Below are positions 24,101 through 36,118 of a stretch of 64,000 nt of DNA, in pieces; positions within the stretch are counted from its first letter, which is position 1; each line of letters starts with the position of its first letter. Origin of the DNA: Halichondria panicea (lineage: Eukaryota > Porifera > Demospongiae > Suberitida > Halichondriidae); the NCBI RefSeq assembly GCF_963675165.1, contig NC_087383.1:3316979-3380978 (forward strand), given 5' to 3'. The position numbers and the translations under genes are program-made. The notes under the pieces were generated by a model. It worked only from the letters and a program-made list of their open reading frames with translations. It searched no databases and had not been told where the DNA came from.

Positions 24101-27100
24101 GCTCTGTAGTTTTTGGTAGAATTCCGACACACCTTAGAATGTCCTCTTTGTGTGTGCCATCTACCGCTACTTTGATACGTTTGTAGACCATATCTTTTAG
24201 GAGATCATAGCAGTCATCTTTGGGAAGGTGTTTGAGCGCCATTTCTAGAGCTAAGTCGTGCTTCTTTTTTCGTAAGCATAATTTAACTGCTGATTCGTAT
24301 CTACCACTCTTCTCATACAACCTTACTAGAGTGTCTATATCACTCTTCAGGTATTCCTTGCATATGTGGATGGCATGTTTATACTGCGTGAAAAAGAGAT
24401 ATAATTATAGTCACACTAAAAACGCTCAGAAAAATGCTCTTACCTCTCGGATCATTTCAAACAGCTTTAAGGATTCCAGGTACATCTTTGCTCGGTATAG
24501 GCAAATGGCAGCATTTTTTACATGCTCTTTTTGTGGGGTAAGCAAGGAACATCTAATAAATAAAGCAGCCACATACCGAAATTGTGCAACATCAGTCTGT
24601 TTCGTTCGAAGGGCTTTTTGTTCTAATGCACGAGCATATGCAATATTTTCTAAAGGAGCCTCGCCAGCTTTTTGATAGCATTTTTTAGCTGCATGCCATA
24701 ATTTCTTCTCCATGTAGATATCTCCTTGCTTCTTCCATTCTTCAATAGATGATTTTTCGAGTTGACTTTGTTTAGGTAACTCACTATCATCACGCGAAAC
24801 AAGTGTTATTAGATTTCTCCTTTGCCAGTACTTAATCATAGGCAATTTTTCTAGTGGAGAATCTTCATATATCCAAATATGACGTTTTGCCCTTGTTACC
24901 ATAGTATATAGAATTTTCAATTCAGCACAAAAAGATCTATGGCGTCTTTTATTGTAGCCCAAAGGGTGTATGTCAGAATCTGCTTCTTTAAGGATAACTT
25001 TGTCAGGGTGGTCAGCCAGGTATTGGGCTGATATTCTCCACATATCTTGATTCTGTGAGGTAATGCATGGTTCTGAGTAAATTAACACCGCTCCAGAAGA
25101 AAATAGTGCATGCATGGATAATGAACTTGGCTCGTTACCAGGGCTAGGGAAAAAACTCACGTGCAAATTAAGGTTTGGTCTACATACTGTACAGAGGGTA
25201 ATTTTCGTGGGGCAAAATATTCGTGGTTTTCGTGATTGAAGGTCTGACCACGAATATTTTACCCACGAATGAGGTGACCTTGCTTACCTCTACCTGTAGT
25301 GCAAGCTCCAACCACGAACATATTACCCACGAAAATAATGTCTCAATATTGCTGAACCACGAATATTTTGTCCCCCCGATACCCGCTATACAGTAGTACA
25401 TTTACCTGTTGTTTGGGTGTGTCTGTGAAGAAATTGTAGAGCAGTACGTCATTAAACTCCAGCCCTTTTGATTCTTGGACATTTAGTACAATCTCATCTT
25501 GTAGATAATCTGGCATTCTTTTTTTCCCCTGTTCACTTGAATCTCTCGCAATTACAACTTGGTCTGCTCCAAACTCTATTGAAGAAACATTGCTTGTGCT
25601 TTGAGATAACAAAAAGTTATCTAATAGTGTTTTGGAACATATAAACAGCGGTTTGGGGCCAATGATATTGGATTCATCTGGTGAGAGCAAATCGAAATCA
25701 TCTCGAAAATACTCCTTTAGAAGTTCGGTTACACTTGACGCTAAGTCTGTTATTGAGGAATGGGATCGATAGTTTTTAGTTAATTTGTGTACTTCAGGTA
25801 CTGTGCATTTCAGATTATGGAATAATGACCTCAAATCTTCAAATCTGAATAAAATACCCTTCATGATTGTTTGAGCAGTATCTCCAGCCAGGAAAGATCT
25901 GTTGGGGTTCTGACAGCATCTAAGAATCACCGAGAGTTCTGCTTGTGTAAAATCTTGCACTTCATCGATATATATTTCATGTATTGACCATGGCTTATCT
26001 TGTAATCGTTGGCTCATGTTCGTAATTAATTCACCATTGCTAAATCGATGTTTTCTGATGTCCTTATGCTTAATACATTTCTTGTATTCAATAAACAGCT
26101 TATAAACTTCTCCTCTCTCAAGTGGAGGTGCCTGTTTCAGACCTATTTTGAGGTAGTCTTCCTCTGAAAGGAAACCGTCTTTGCTCTCCAATGCTTGTGT
26201 TGAACCCTCAATGAATGATTCAATCTCGGTCCATATCAGAAGTGGATCGATTTTTGTGTGTTGACAATGTTTCGAGATTTTAGGCCAAATCTCAGTTGCA
26301 AATTCATCTGCATCTATCTCTTTCATAGGCATAAGTTTTTTGCTTTGTTTTTCTCTCCGTGCTTGATTATCATCATCTTCATCGTCACTGTCGTTTTGAG
26401 GAATTTCGAACAGCTGATTTAGTGAGCGCGTGTCTGCTTGGTTTGTTGAGCTTTCCACTGTAACACCAGGTTTAAAAAAGCGTTCGTCTTCATTCCCAAG
26501 AGATTTGTCAAGCATAGCGAAAAATTGTTTAGCTGTTATGAAAATTGGAAAGTGTTGTAGGTCGAACAGCTTTTCTGGTAAAGCATCATTTTCATGAGGC
26601 AAGTAGTGTGCGGTATGTTGACAGCCTGCAACGAAATCGTAAAATCGTTTCTTCATTTTAGCGCAAAGAGCATGATTTTTTGTTATGAAAACTTGATGAA
26701 TACGTTCACTTTCAAGGTAGGGCGATAATACTTTTCGATCATCAATTTTAGTAGTCATTCCCTTCATGTGATTTCTGAAGTTAAGCCAAAGTCTGTTCAA
26801 GCAAATAGTTGTTTTCCCAGTTCCACTTCTCCCTAGTACAACGATGGGCTTATTGCTTGGTAGCATGATGATGTCATGCTCCTCCTCTGTTACTTTGATA
26901 GGATAGTCCCTTCTTTCGTTTTCATCGTCTAGAAAGCTGAGCATAAGATCAGTAGTAACAGAGTACATCTTCGCACCAATGACACGCTCTTTTATACCTC
27001 GTATTTGCTCTGGTGTGTATCCTAATCGTTTAGCAACTTCTTCTTGTTGAAGTCTGTCGGTATATTGCAGAGAATTAATGTATCTTTTTGGTTGTATAAT

Positions 27101-28870
27101 AAGTCTATCTGCTGTTTGAGGTTCACTTTGGCAAATTGGAGTTGCAGATAATTCAATTGTCTTTTTTATTTGCTTTGCACATTTATGTAATTCATCCTGA
27201 TTTAGAACTACATCCCAAACGATTAGTGCCTGTGCATATGCATGGATGGTTTCACCTTCTAGGGAGTGAAGCTTGTTCGTCTGCTGTTCAGAAAACCTTA
27301 TCATTATCTGGTACAAAATGCTTGCTGTTTCAAAATTTGCCTTGTATATCGTGATAGCATCACTCTTTTCCAAGCACTTGTGAAGTTTATCATCCCATTC
27401 TCCACTAGCTAACTGGTATAACGTTTTTTTTAAATCATGGCGAACATCTTTTGGTGAATTTGTATTACGGATGAACTCTACAACGTTCCTTTCCATTTCT
27501 ATTTCCCATGGTTGAATTTCAAATTTAGATGTTTCTACAACATTTCCCCCTGGCTCGTAATTATATTCACCACCATGTAATTTAGGCAGTGATGACATTT
27601 GTTCTTGTTTTGGAAACTGATCTTCACTGGTTAAAAAATCCTCTTGTTTTGTAACTAGTTCATTCACCAAGATTGCTATGTCTGCCTTAGAAACAGGAGA
27701 GTCCAATTGACATTCATCTTCTGTTATATGTACTGAAGCTTCTTCTACTACTTCTATGTGGATTTTTCCGAGAGCCTCCTTTTGCTGTCGGGTAATCGGA
27801 AATACGGACTTGGATAGAGTCTTGGGAATACCAAATCTTAAAAGTACACATCCTTCTTCTATAGAAAGCAAGTACAAGAGCCAACAAGGTATATTCATGA
27901 TTTTTGCAATATTTCTGCACACTTTTTTGGTTTGGTCTATCGTAACCTGTTCCTTGAGGTATTTCAGTGCAAAATTGTGGGTTTGGTTTTCATCTGTGGA
28001 AGGATGGAATTTACTACGAGGAGGGACTTCAAAAACACTGCGTCGACAAAATTCATTGAATTCTGTTAAGTATAGTTTCAGTGTTTCTTTGTCTTTAGCT
28101 GAACCGTAGTCATCAATTATTTTTTGGATAATCTCATAGTTAAAAAATGAGTAGCGTGAACACAAGGCTTTCAGGATATCACCCATTGAGTTAATTTTTT
28201 TTAATTCTGACTTTTCATCTGACGTAAACATGTTTTTGGATAGAAGATAAATTTTAATATTTTCTATTTGGTCCGGGAAGTCTGATGATGATATTGACAC
28301 ACATAGCCTACCAAAAGCATCCTCGACTTCGTCATAGTCAGAACTCAGCTTTTCTTCAAGGATATGTGTATCTCTTTTGTTCATTTTGTACGTATCAATG
28401 AATGCCAAGTTTGTTAGTGATCCATCACTAGATCTAGTAGCATTTGGGCATTTCCCATTTAAATACTCCTCAAAGCTGCATTTCTGACACAATGGACAAA
28501 TGAAGCTAATATCAGAAGTGTGTGATGTATCTTCAAATTTTTGGTCATCGGCATAACGCTCTTCGAGCTTTTCAACACACTGTTTAATCCAATCTCCTTG
28601 TTTCTTGAGTATGTCAACAAAGGTGTGGTAAAATTTAGGAACCTGCTTTACGTAATCTCCTATGAAATCCACAAGTTTCTCTGCTCTCTTGCGTGGTTCT
28701 AGAGTTTCCAAACGAAGGGTATCTCTTAGACTATCTGGGATTATTCCAGTGCTAATTAATTCATCGCTGATACTGCTAATGTCTTGGGAAATGGCATCTA
28801 CAAGTATTGTAGTGCTTTCCACAATTGTTGCATGTTCAAGAGACCTCATACGACTATGAGTCATAGCCAT
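21159..28870 (-). CDS. CARD-like domain + TRANK1-like SF1A helicase + helical/TPR-like region + zinc-finger motif (3 exons)
   Basis: Exons on the minus strand: 25406-28870, 24444-25052, 21159-24383; all junctions are phase 0, giving 2432 residues. The start at 28870 is the first ATG and is followed by ATGACTCAT in frame. Residues about 8-100 look like a CARD: helical, with the ISTGIIPDSLRDTLRLET and KAEKLVDFI-like pattern. A CPLCQKC motif follows, then a helical module (near RRSVFEVPP, SIEEGCVLLRFGIP) I recall from other early-animal death-fold proteins. The helicase core shows Walker A GRSGTGKT (680-687), Walker B IDEVQDF (Asp969-Glu970), LAGDTAQTI, NYRSHSSI, ESKGLEFNDV and, in exon 2, VTRAKRHIW. 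These are the SF1A motifs in order. The rest is mostly helical, resembling TRANK1, with a CxxC...HxxxxxH motif near 2272 and a charged coiled C-terminus. It lacks the ankyrin/TPR N-terminus of its neighbour paralogue. A role in innate sensing or signalling is inference from architecture only. Confidence 0.85.
25187..25394. mobile_element. MITE rich in ATATTCGTGG, intron 1 of the CARD-TRANK1-like gene
   Basis: The left end (CTGTACAGAGGGTAATTTTCG) and the right end are imperfect inverted repeats, and CACGAATATTTT recurs inside in both orientations. A closely similar copy lies at 34979-35180 in another intron of the paralogue. Confidence 0.8.
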
Positions 28871-29488
28871 TGCTAGCTAAGCTACTTTAGCCGTGAAGAT
28901 CAAGCAAGATGGCAGACTGGGCGCGGAGTAGTTGTGGGCGGAATCCAACCAACCGCTGTGCGCCTCTGGCTGTGCGCGCCCAACAACTAAGGCTAGCCTC
29001 GAGACCAGACCGATTATCTGCCTGGATTCTACTAGCCTCGAGACCAGGCCGATTAGGCCTGGATTCGAGGCTAGGATTCTACCTCACAATGTTTTACAGA
29101 GGAAAATTAGAAAAGATTAGCCTCGAATCCAAGCCGACTAGGCTCGATTGTATGCCGCTTAAAGTTAAACAGCCTGGAATCGAGGCTAGCTAAAAAGGGC
29201 CAGATTGATTGGCTAGACTGCTGAGCCTACTTCTAGCTACAGCAGAGCACAGATAGTGTGGAAAGTTACTGCAAATATTAAGGTATTGGATTTGCAGCTC
29301 AAGGCAATCAGCTCAGGTATACTAATAGATCAAGATACTGCATGGTTTTTGTAGACCTAGTTTTGGTAGACTACATGCAAACCATTGTTGGAATATTTTT
29401 CAGTGATTATTACAAACATATACACAGGTGTTTGACCTGACAGCTCCCGGCTTTCAGCGACACGAGACACTGCATTAACCATCCGGAA
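28871..29488. promoter_or_regulatory. Divergent intergenic region, possible shared promoter
   Basis: The CARD-TRANK1-like start (28870, minus) and the cadherin start (29489, plus) are 618 bases apart and face away from each other. The region must hold both 5' ends unless one gene has an upstream non-coding exon. I see no TATA box that fits. A palindromic repeat cluster takes up its left third. Confidence 0.4.
28985..29195. repeat. Clustered palindromic repeat built on AGCCTCGAATCCAGGC
   Basis: At least five partial copies, in both orientations, of a unit containing TAGCCTCGA...CCAGGCC or its complement GGCCTGGATTCGAGGCTA. The open frame across it (28909-29193) is composition-driven and not a gene. 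Confidence 0.7.
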
Positions 29489-32400
29489 ATGCCTGGAAAC
29501 CATATCTTGTTGTTGCTTGCAATCCTAGCTGTGGCTGGTTGTGATTTGGAACAGTGGAAACACTTCGGATTAGTTTGGTGTAGGAACGAGACTGCAGGAG
29601 ATATGCATATAACTCGAATCACCTCAATACAGCCATTTTCGGAAAGGTGAGCATGTGCATTTTGGTATAGGAACTAACATTACCATAATTATACTGAACC
29701 ACAAATCTAATACTAAGCTTCCATAGTAATACTAAGCTTAGCTTCCATATTCTGGCCGATAGCCTTTTATGTTAAAAATAATATATGATACGATCCATGT
29801 GCATGTGGTGGTATTGTGTGGCATTGTCTCCTTTGCAGCTGTTAACTGACCATAATCTGATTTACGGGCAGCCTGACCTCATTCATTAGCACTTCCTAGT
29901 ATACTCATTATCAAGTACATTGCTGCATTATACAGTGTTGTATTGCATACTCCACACTAGCTCTACTGCATTGAGGGAAATAGCTACCTCAGATTTTAAC
30001 ACCGGAGTGTTTGGGTTAAAAATCTTCCTTGGTAACCATTCCATTGTCATCCTTTTGTTCATGATGAAAGGTTACATGTCAAGTGTATTTTGCACTACAG
30101 ATCCCAGCTTAAATTGGTTTTCATCGATGGCATCCCTCAAATTGCCCCTGAGGCAGACCTCGCCCTCTGCATATACCCAGTCAGGGATCTTGTCTCCCCC
30201 TCTGGTCTGTCCCTAGCATGTGGTAGTCTGGAGAATGGTGTTGTGAGGCCATTCAAGAATGCCCACTGGGAGAAGGTATTGCACTGCTCTGTTGATTTGA
30301 GCCTCATTGTTTTGATTGTTGTACCGTGTAAATTGTACATGGAACACATAACAATGTTTACATTGAATGTATTAATTAGAATGGGCGTCGGATTGGATCT
30401 AGTAAAAGACTGGTGGTTGCCATAGGAGACATCCAACCTAATGAGTATCAGTGCTACCTTCACCGTGACTCATTTCATGGAGCTCCTACAATCACACTAT
30501 CAACTATCCAAGGTGATGTGTAAATAATACAGAGAGAGGGGATAGTTATAGTTTCTCTGGGGACACACATGCAGTACAACTGTGTACATGTGTAGTTTTG
30601 ATAGCTCTTTGTGGCTACTTTACAGCAGCCAGACAAGGTATGTACACCCCATGGCCTATCACAACTAGAAAATACCACAATTGTTAAAGAACAGTTAGTG
30701 TGGGTGGATGCTTACCTTCAGTGTATGGTTTTATATTTTTGATATAAGCCCTAATTCCTCTTAACAGTTACTTGTAATGAATGGTCTCTTTAATTTCCTT
30801 AAAATGAATATTCGTTCTTATAATTCGAGTAATGTGAATGTACTATCTGCCCTCAGGTGGTACCCAGTGCCTACAGTATTCTACATACAGTGAAGAGGAC
30901 CATGTGGGATGCTCTACTGATTCTTCATACCGTGCAGTACAGCCAGGTAACTAATGTTAACCTTTTATCATTAAACTAAGTCGTTCATACAGATACAGAC
31001 CTTGGAAGCTGTGTCACAACTAAGGTAAGTGGGTTTGAGGAAAAAGTGTTACGCTGATAGTTGAATTCCTTAAATTTATAGGAAAATTTCGTCATCCGTG
31101 TTCCTGAGATTAGTCTGAATGTAGAAGAGCTGGTAGCCATTTATCAAGGAGATGGCCAGCCACAACTGGGTGCAACTGCTGTGAATGTGTGGGACCATAC
31201 TGTGGATGGTCTGAAACCGAGGACACTACATAGAGTTCAGCTACGTCTTCAGCTAGTTGACGAGTCCGATATGGTATGTGCAGGTTGGCAATACCAATGT
31301 AACCAGAGCTCATTCTATATGCAGTTACTACCTTTTTATTCACACAGGCTTTTGTACCAGTGATTCTATCAATCAATGATGAACAAGTTATGCTAACAGA
31401 GGTATAATAAAACTCAATCGAATATAAAGAACTAATTTAATTAATAATTACAGGTTAACGAAAACACAAAACAAACTCTTCTTGAGCTATGGTCCTACTC
31501 TAACTATGAAGGAATAATCAAATTATCAGTGGATATGGTGAGTCAGTACATTTGTCCTGCATGCTATGTGCAACTAGTTGATGCCCGGTTTGGGGAAAAA
31601 TAAACTGAGGTGTATCTATTGGGTATTACGTCTGTATAGTTATCTCTTTTGAGCTTATGACTGTATCTAGCTGCGTGCATTGGTACCATAATTATAATTA
31701 CAAATAATTAATTTTTTCGACTTTTTGTTCTTCTTTTTGACGTAAGCTTTACTTTCGAAAGTACTTCTGTGATTTTCTCATCTTCCTCGCTTCTGTCTTC
31801 ATCAGATAATTCATCGTTTACTTTCTGCTGTTCAAATTGCTTTTTATCAAGGTCTGCGATAACTTTTTGTGTTTCATTTCGTAGCTCGCTAACTTTTTCT
31901 GTTCTTTGTTTCCAACTACAGTCCTGGCCTACTTGAGATATCTCCTCCTTGTTTGATCTGATTAGCTCTTCAGCGTTGAGTGTCATCCTCTCGAGCTCAT
32001 AGTTACTGTTTCGGCATTTGTCAATAACTTCGACTAAGTGCTTTTGTGTCAAATTATATGTGATTAGAGCGTTTGTGTATTTGTCATACTCTGTTTTCTG
32101 GCATTTGTGCTTGGCTTCTTCAAAATGTTTTCTATCGTCTTCAACAGGCTCATCGCATATGATGCAACGATTACCATGTTTACATTGGCTTATTTCTTTT
32201 TGTAGCTCTTCGCTTAGTTTTGGCTCTGGCTTGTACTCCATTTGTGCCGCAGCAGATAGTTCTTCTTGAACATCTTCATCTTCAGAGTCATCTTGCTCTA
32301 AACTAATAGTCCTGTCTACTACCGCCCTATCCTCTCCGTTGGATTGGTCTTGATGTTGTTGATAGGTTTCCTCATTTTCAGTGTTATGGATAGACTCTGG

Positions 32401-35400
32401 TAATGTGCCTGCTTCTTGGCTAGTCTGTTTGCTTTCACTTCGTGCAGAATCTGATTGTGTACGTGTTTTCCATTTAAATTCTACCGTTGGGATTTGTGAT
32501 GGTAGGGATGACTTTATTCTTATTTGTTGCTTTCCAATAATCGATACAGTTTGTAGTAGCATTAGGTTCAGGTCAATACCCCTCAGCAATGGGTGTACTA
32601 CCTTTTGAAACAAATCCTTTGTATTGGTACATGAAACCAAAGATAAGTATGCTTGTTGGCTTACTGTTCCATTCTTAGAAGTTTTAAGTACTTTAATGAT
32701 AATTTGAAAGATTGACTGACCCTTTTCGGATGAGAGCAGGCCGTTTAGCAATAGGTTACCAAATATTGTTAATGTTAGTACCAAGCAGTGTATAGCTTCA
32801 GTATCTGTTCCTTTATAAACAGCTTCATTTAGTGGGAAGTATCTATAATTGTAAGTACCAGTTAATAGATCGATGACACCAATAAGAAGCTCACTTGCTT
32901 TTCGTAATACGGTGTGTACGGGTAATTGGTTAGATGTGTTCAAGCATGCATCAAGCAATCCTGTGTTGGTACTGCTGCTATTGATTAAGTCGAAATTGTT
33001 TATCATCAGCTCAAAGCTCTCAGGTACTACGATTACTCTCGGTTGTGAGAACTTGAAAAATGATGCTGATATCATTGCAAGTAGAGCTGTAGATTGAATT
33101 GTTGTGATGTGTATAAGGTTCTCTAAAGAAAAAGTTTTGTTCAAACTTCTTCGTCTGGCTATGACTTGTATAAAGCGTGTGAAGGATATTCTTGTGGCAA
33201 CCAGTGCTTTGCTTTTGCCTCTGTAAAGCTTACATGAATGATCCCACAAGTCAAAAATGCTTTGGTATGTATCCTCTCTTCTCCTGTGTGTGTATGTGAA
33301 AGGAGAGTTTCTTGAAGGATCGTATCCAAACTCAGACCAAACTGTATTAACCATCTTTTCCTGCTTTTTAATGGAATAATTTAATTGATTTATTCTCTTT
33401 CTGTCCACTACATGAATAATTTTCCACAATTGTAGCCAGTTGTCTATATTGGGTGTTTGCATGTCAGTGGCCATAGCTGTAATTTCTTTACTAACTCTGT
33501 CCATCAATGCTACCTTGATATAACTCAATTCAGCAATGTGTACGTAGTTTTCCTGTTTAAACAGAAGGCTAATCTGAGAAAATGGAGATAAAAGCCTATG
33601 TAACTGTGCAATAATGTCATTTGGATTAAAAACAGAAGGATTTGATCGGCCAAGTTGAATAGCCAGGTCAGTCATGTTTAGATATTCCTTTATTTGACCA
33701 GGTGGAAACATTTGGTGAGCCTTTTGTAGATAGAAAGGTGGCTCTAGCAACTCAGAATGAAAAGGGAAAGAACGTTTAACTTTAGTTTCCCAAGGATTTT
33801 TAACTTTTTGGATAGACTGTTTCCATTTTGCTATGTATTCTTTATAATGCTGTTGAACTTGCTTTAGCACTGTTTTTTTATTTAATCGAAGCATGCCATC
33901 AGAATCCATTTCCGTTCCGTCAAAATTTAAAAAACAACTACTTTCTCTGGATACACAATACAGCTCATTTCCATCCTTTTCTAGACGATAAAAATGTTCA
34001 ATGTCATTGATTTCTGTTGTAAACACTGCTGCAGGTTTCTCTAAGAGGGCGCATATTTGCTCAGTTGCTTCAATAGTTGCTACAATCACTTTTCCGTGGT
34101 CAACGGTGTGTTTTCGTACTTTGTTCAATATGTAGAATGCTTCTATTTCTCCGGCTTTGCTTTTTTCAACGGTCTTGTACATGGTATGGGTTTCATTGCA
34201 GTGTTTTAAGCAGTTTGGCTCATCATCACCATCACTTTCAAGTATTGCTGACAATAGCAAAAAAGCTCTTGCTTTATGATATGTTGATGGACGATGGGCC
34301 CCCAAAAAATGTTCTAAGTCTTCTTTCACTTGTCCCCTTAAATCTGTCTTTTTATTTGCTAACATATATTCTGCTTGGGTCAGTATGAATAAATGCTTAT
34401 GAGAGTCATGGTCAGTACCAAGGCCATTTGCAATGTTAATTCCCTCAGAATATAGGTGTTGTGCTTTGCAAATTCTGTATGCACTTCGATACATCTCATG
34501 TTTTTGCAATAGTTCGCAAGCCTTTTTGTAAAGTTTTGCTTGTTTGAGAAAATGTACTTGTTCAGAAACATGTGGTATAAAATCAACAAACTTTATTAGA
34601 TTTTCTCGACTAGGATCATCTGACTGTAAAACTTTCTTGATTTGCTTGTAGGCAACTTCTTTCAGCATTTTATAGCACACACTTTTCTCAAGGAGTCCTT
34701 TTTCAATGCACATATGAGCTTGCTTTAATGCCTCCTCATACTTCGCTCGCCCCAAATATAATTTAATTGATGATTTGTATCTACCCCTCTTCTCGTACAG
34801 CCTCACCAATGTGACCATATCTTTGCTATTGTGCTCTTTACATATTCGTAGAGCAAGCGTGTACTGTGTGTATGTAAACAGATATATACTAGTCTCTAGA
34901 TCAAACGCATTATATGCATGCGAAGTATATACTTAGTCTCGACATTATTATGTATGCGTTCCATCATTGCATGCATGTACTGAATAGAGAGTAATTTTCG
35001 TGTGGGAAAATATTCGTGGTTTTCGTGGTTGGAGGTCTGACCACGAATATTTTATCCATGAATGAAGCGACCTTGCCTACCTTTACCTGCAGTGCAAGCT
35101 CCAACCACGAAAATATTACCCACGAAATGTCTCAATATTGCTGAACCACGAATATTTTGCCCGAAAATTACCTGCTATACATTTCTTACCTCTTGGATTC
35201 TTTCAAAGAGCTTTATAGACTCAGTGTACATTTTTGCCCGGTAAAGACAAATAGCAGCATTTTGTATAAGGTCTTTTCTTGGAACGAGTCCACAGCAGTC
35301 AATAAGCATGGCTGCTGCTTCTCTAAATTGTGATGTGTCAGTTTTCTGAGCTCTTAGGGCTCTCTCTTCTAATGCATGAGCATGAGCAATGTTCTCTAAC

Positions 35401-36077
35401 GACTCCTCTCCAGCTTTTTGGTAGCACTTTCTAGCTTGCTGCCATAGCTTTTTCTCAGTGTAGATATCTCCTTGCTTCTTCCAAACCTCAGCTGAAGATG
35501 ATTCAAGGGAAAGGTGTGTCTGATGCTCGTCTGGTCTGGTCGATTCTGTGGTGGCTATTTCAATAAGATCTCTCTTGTACCAATATTCAAACATTGGCAC
35601 TTTGTCGAGTAGCGAGTCTTCATATATCCAAATATAACGTTTAGCTCTTGTTACTATCGTGTAAAGCATCTTCAGCTCTGCACAGAATGATTTGTGGCAG
35701 GTTTCATCAAATTGAATAGGATGCACATCAGTTTCGAATTCATCTCTTGAAGCTACTTCAGGATGTGCAACAAAATAGCTGGCTGGAATTCTCCACAGGT
35801 CTTGATTCTATTAAAATGAATATAGCTATGTAAACTGTTTTATTTGGAATGGATGTACCAACGAGGCACTAATTAAATAGACTAGCCTTTTTGTTATGCA
35901 TGCATATAATGCAATTTTTATGCATGCGCATAATAATAATTATTGGCCAAAATGTAAAGCCAAATGCCTTGGCATCACAAAGACTCCTTTTTATGAGTGC
36001 CAGATTACAACAACCGTTGGCTTCTTTAAAAGTTTGTGTTCAGTCTAAATTAGCTCTGTATACTTACATTAACTATG

Positions 36078-36118
<41 letters not shown>

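Noticed and set aside
28909..29193. Plus-strand frame starting MADWARSS between the two divergent genes
   Set aside because: It lies on a palindromic repeat cluster; its arginine/serine-rich content follows from the repeat.
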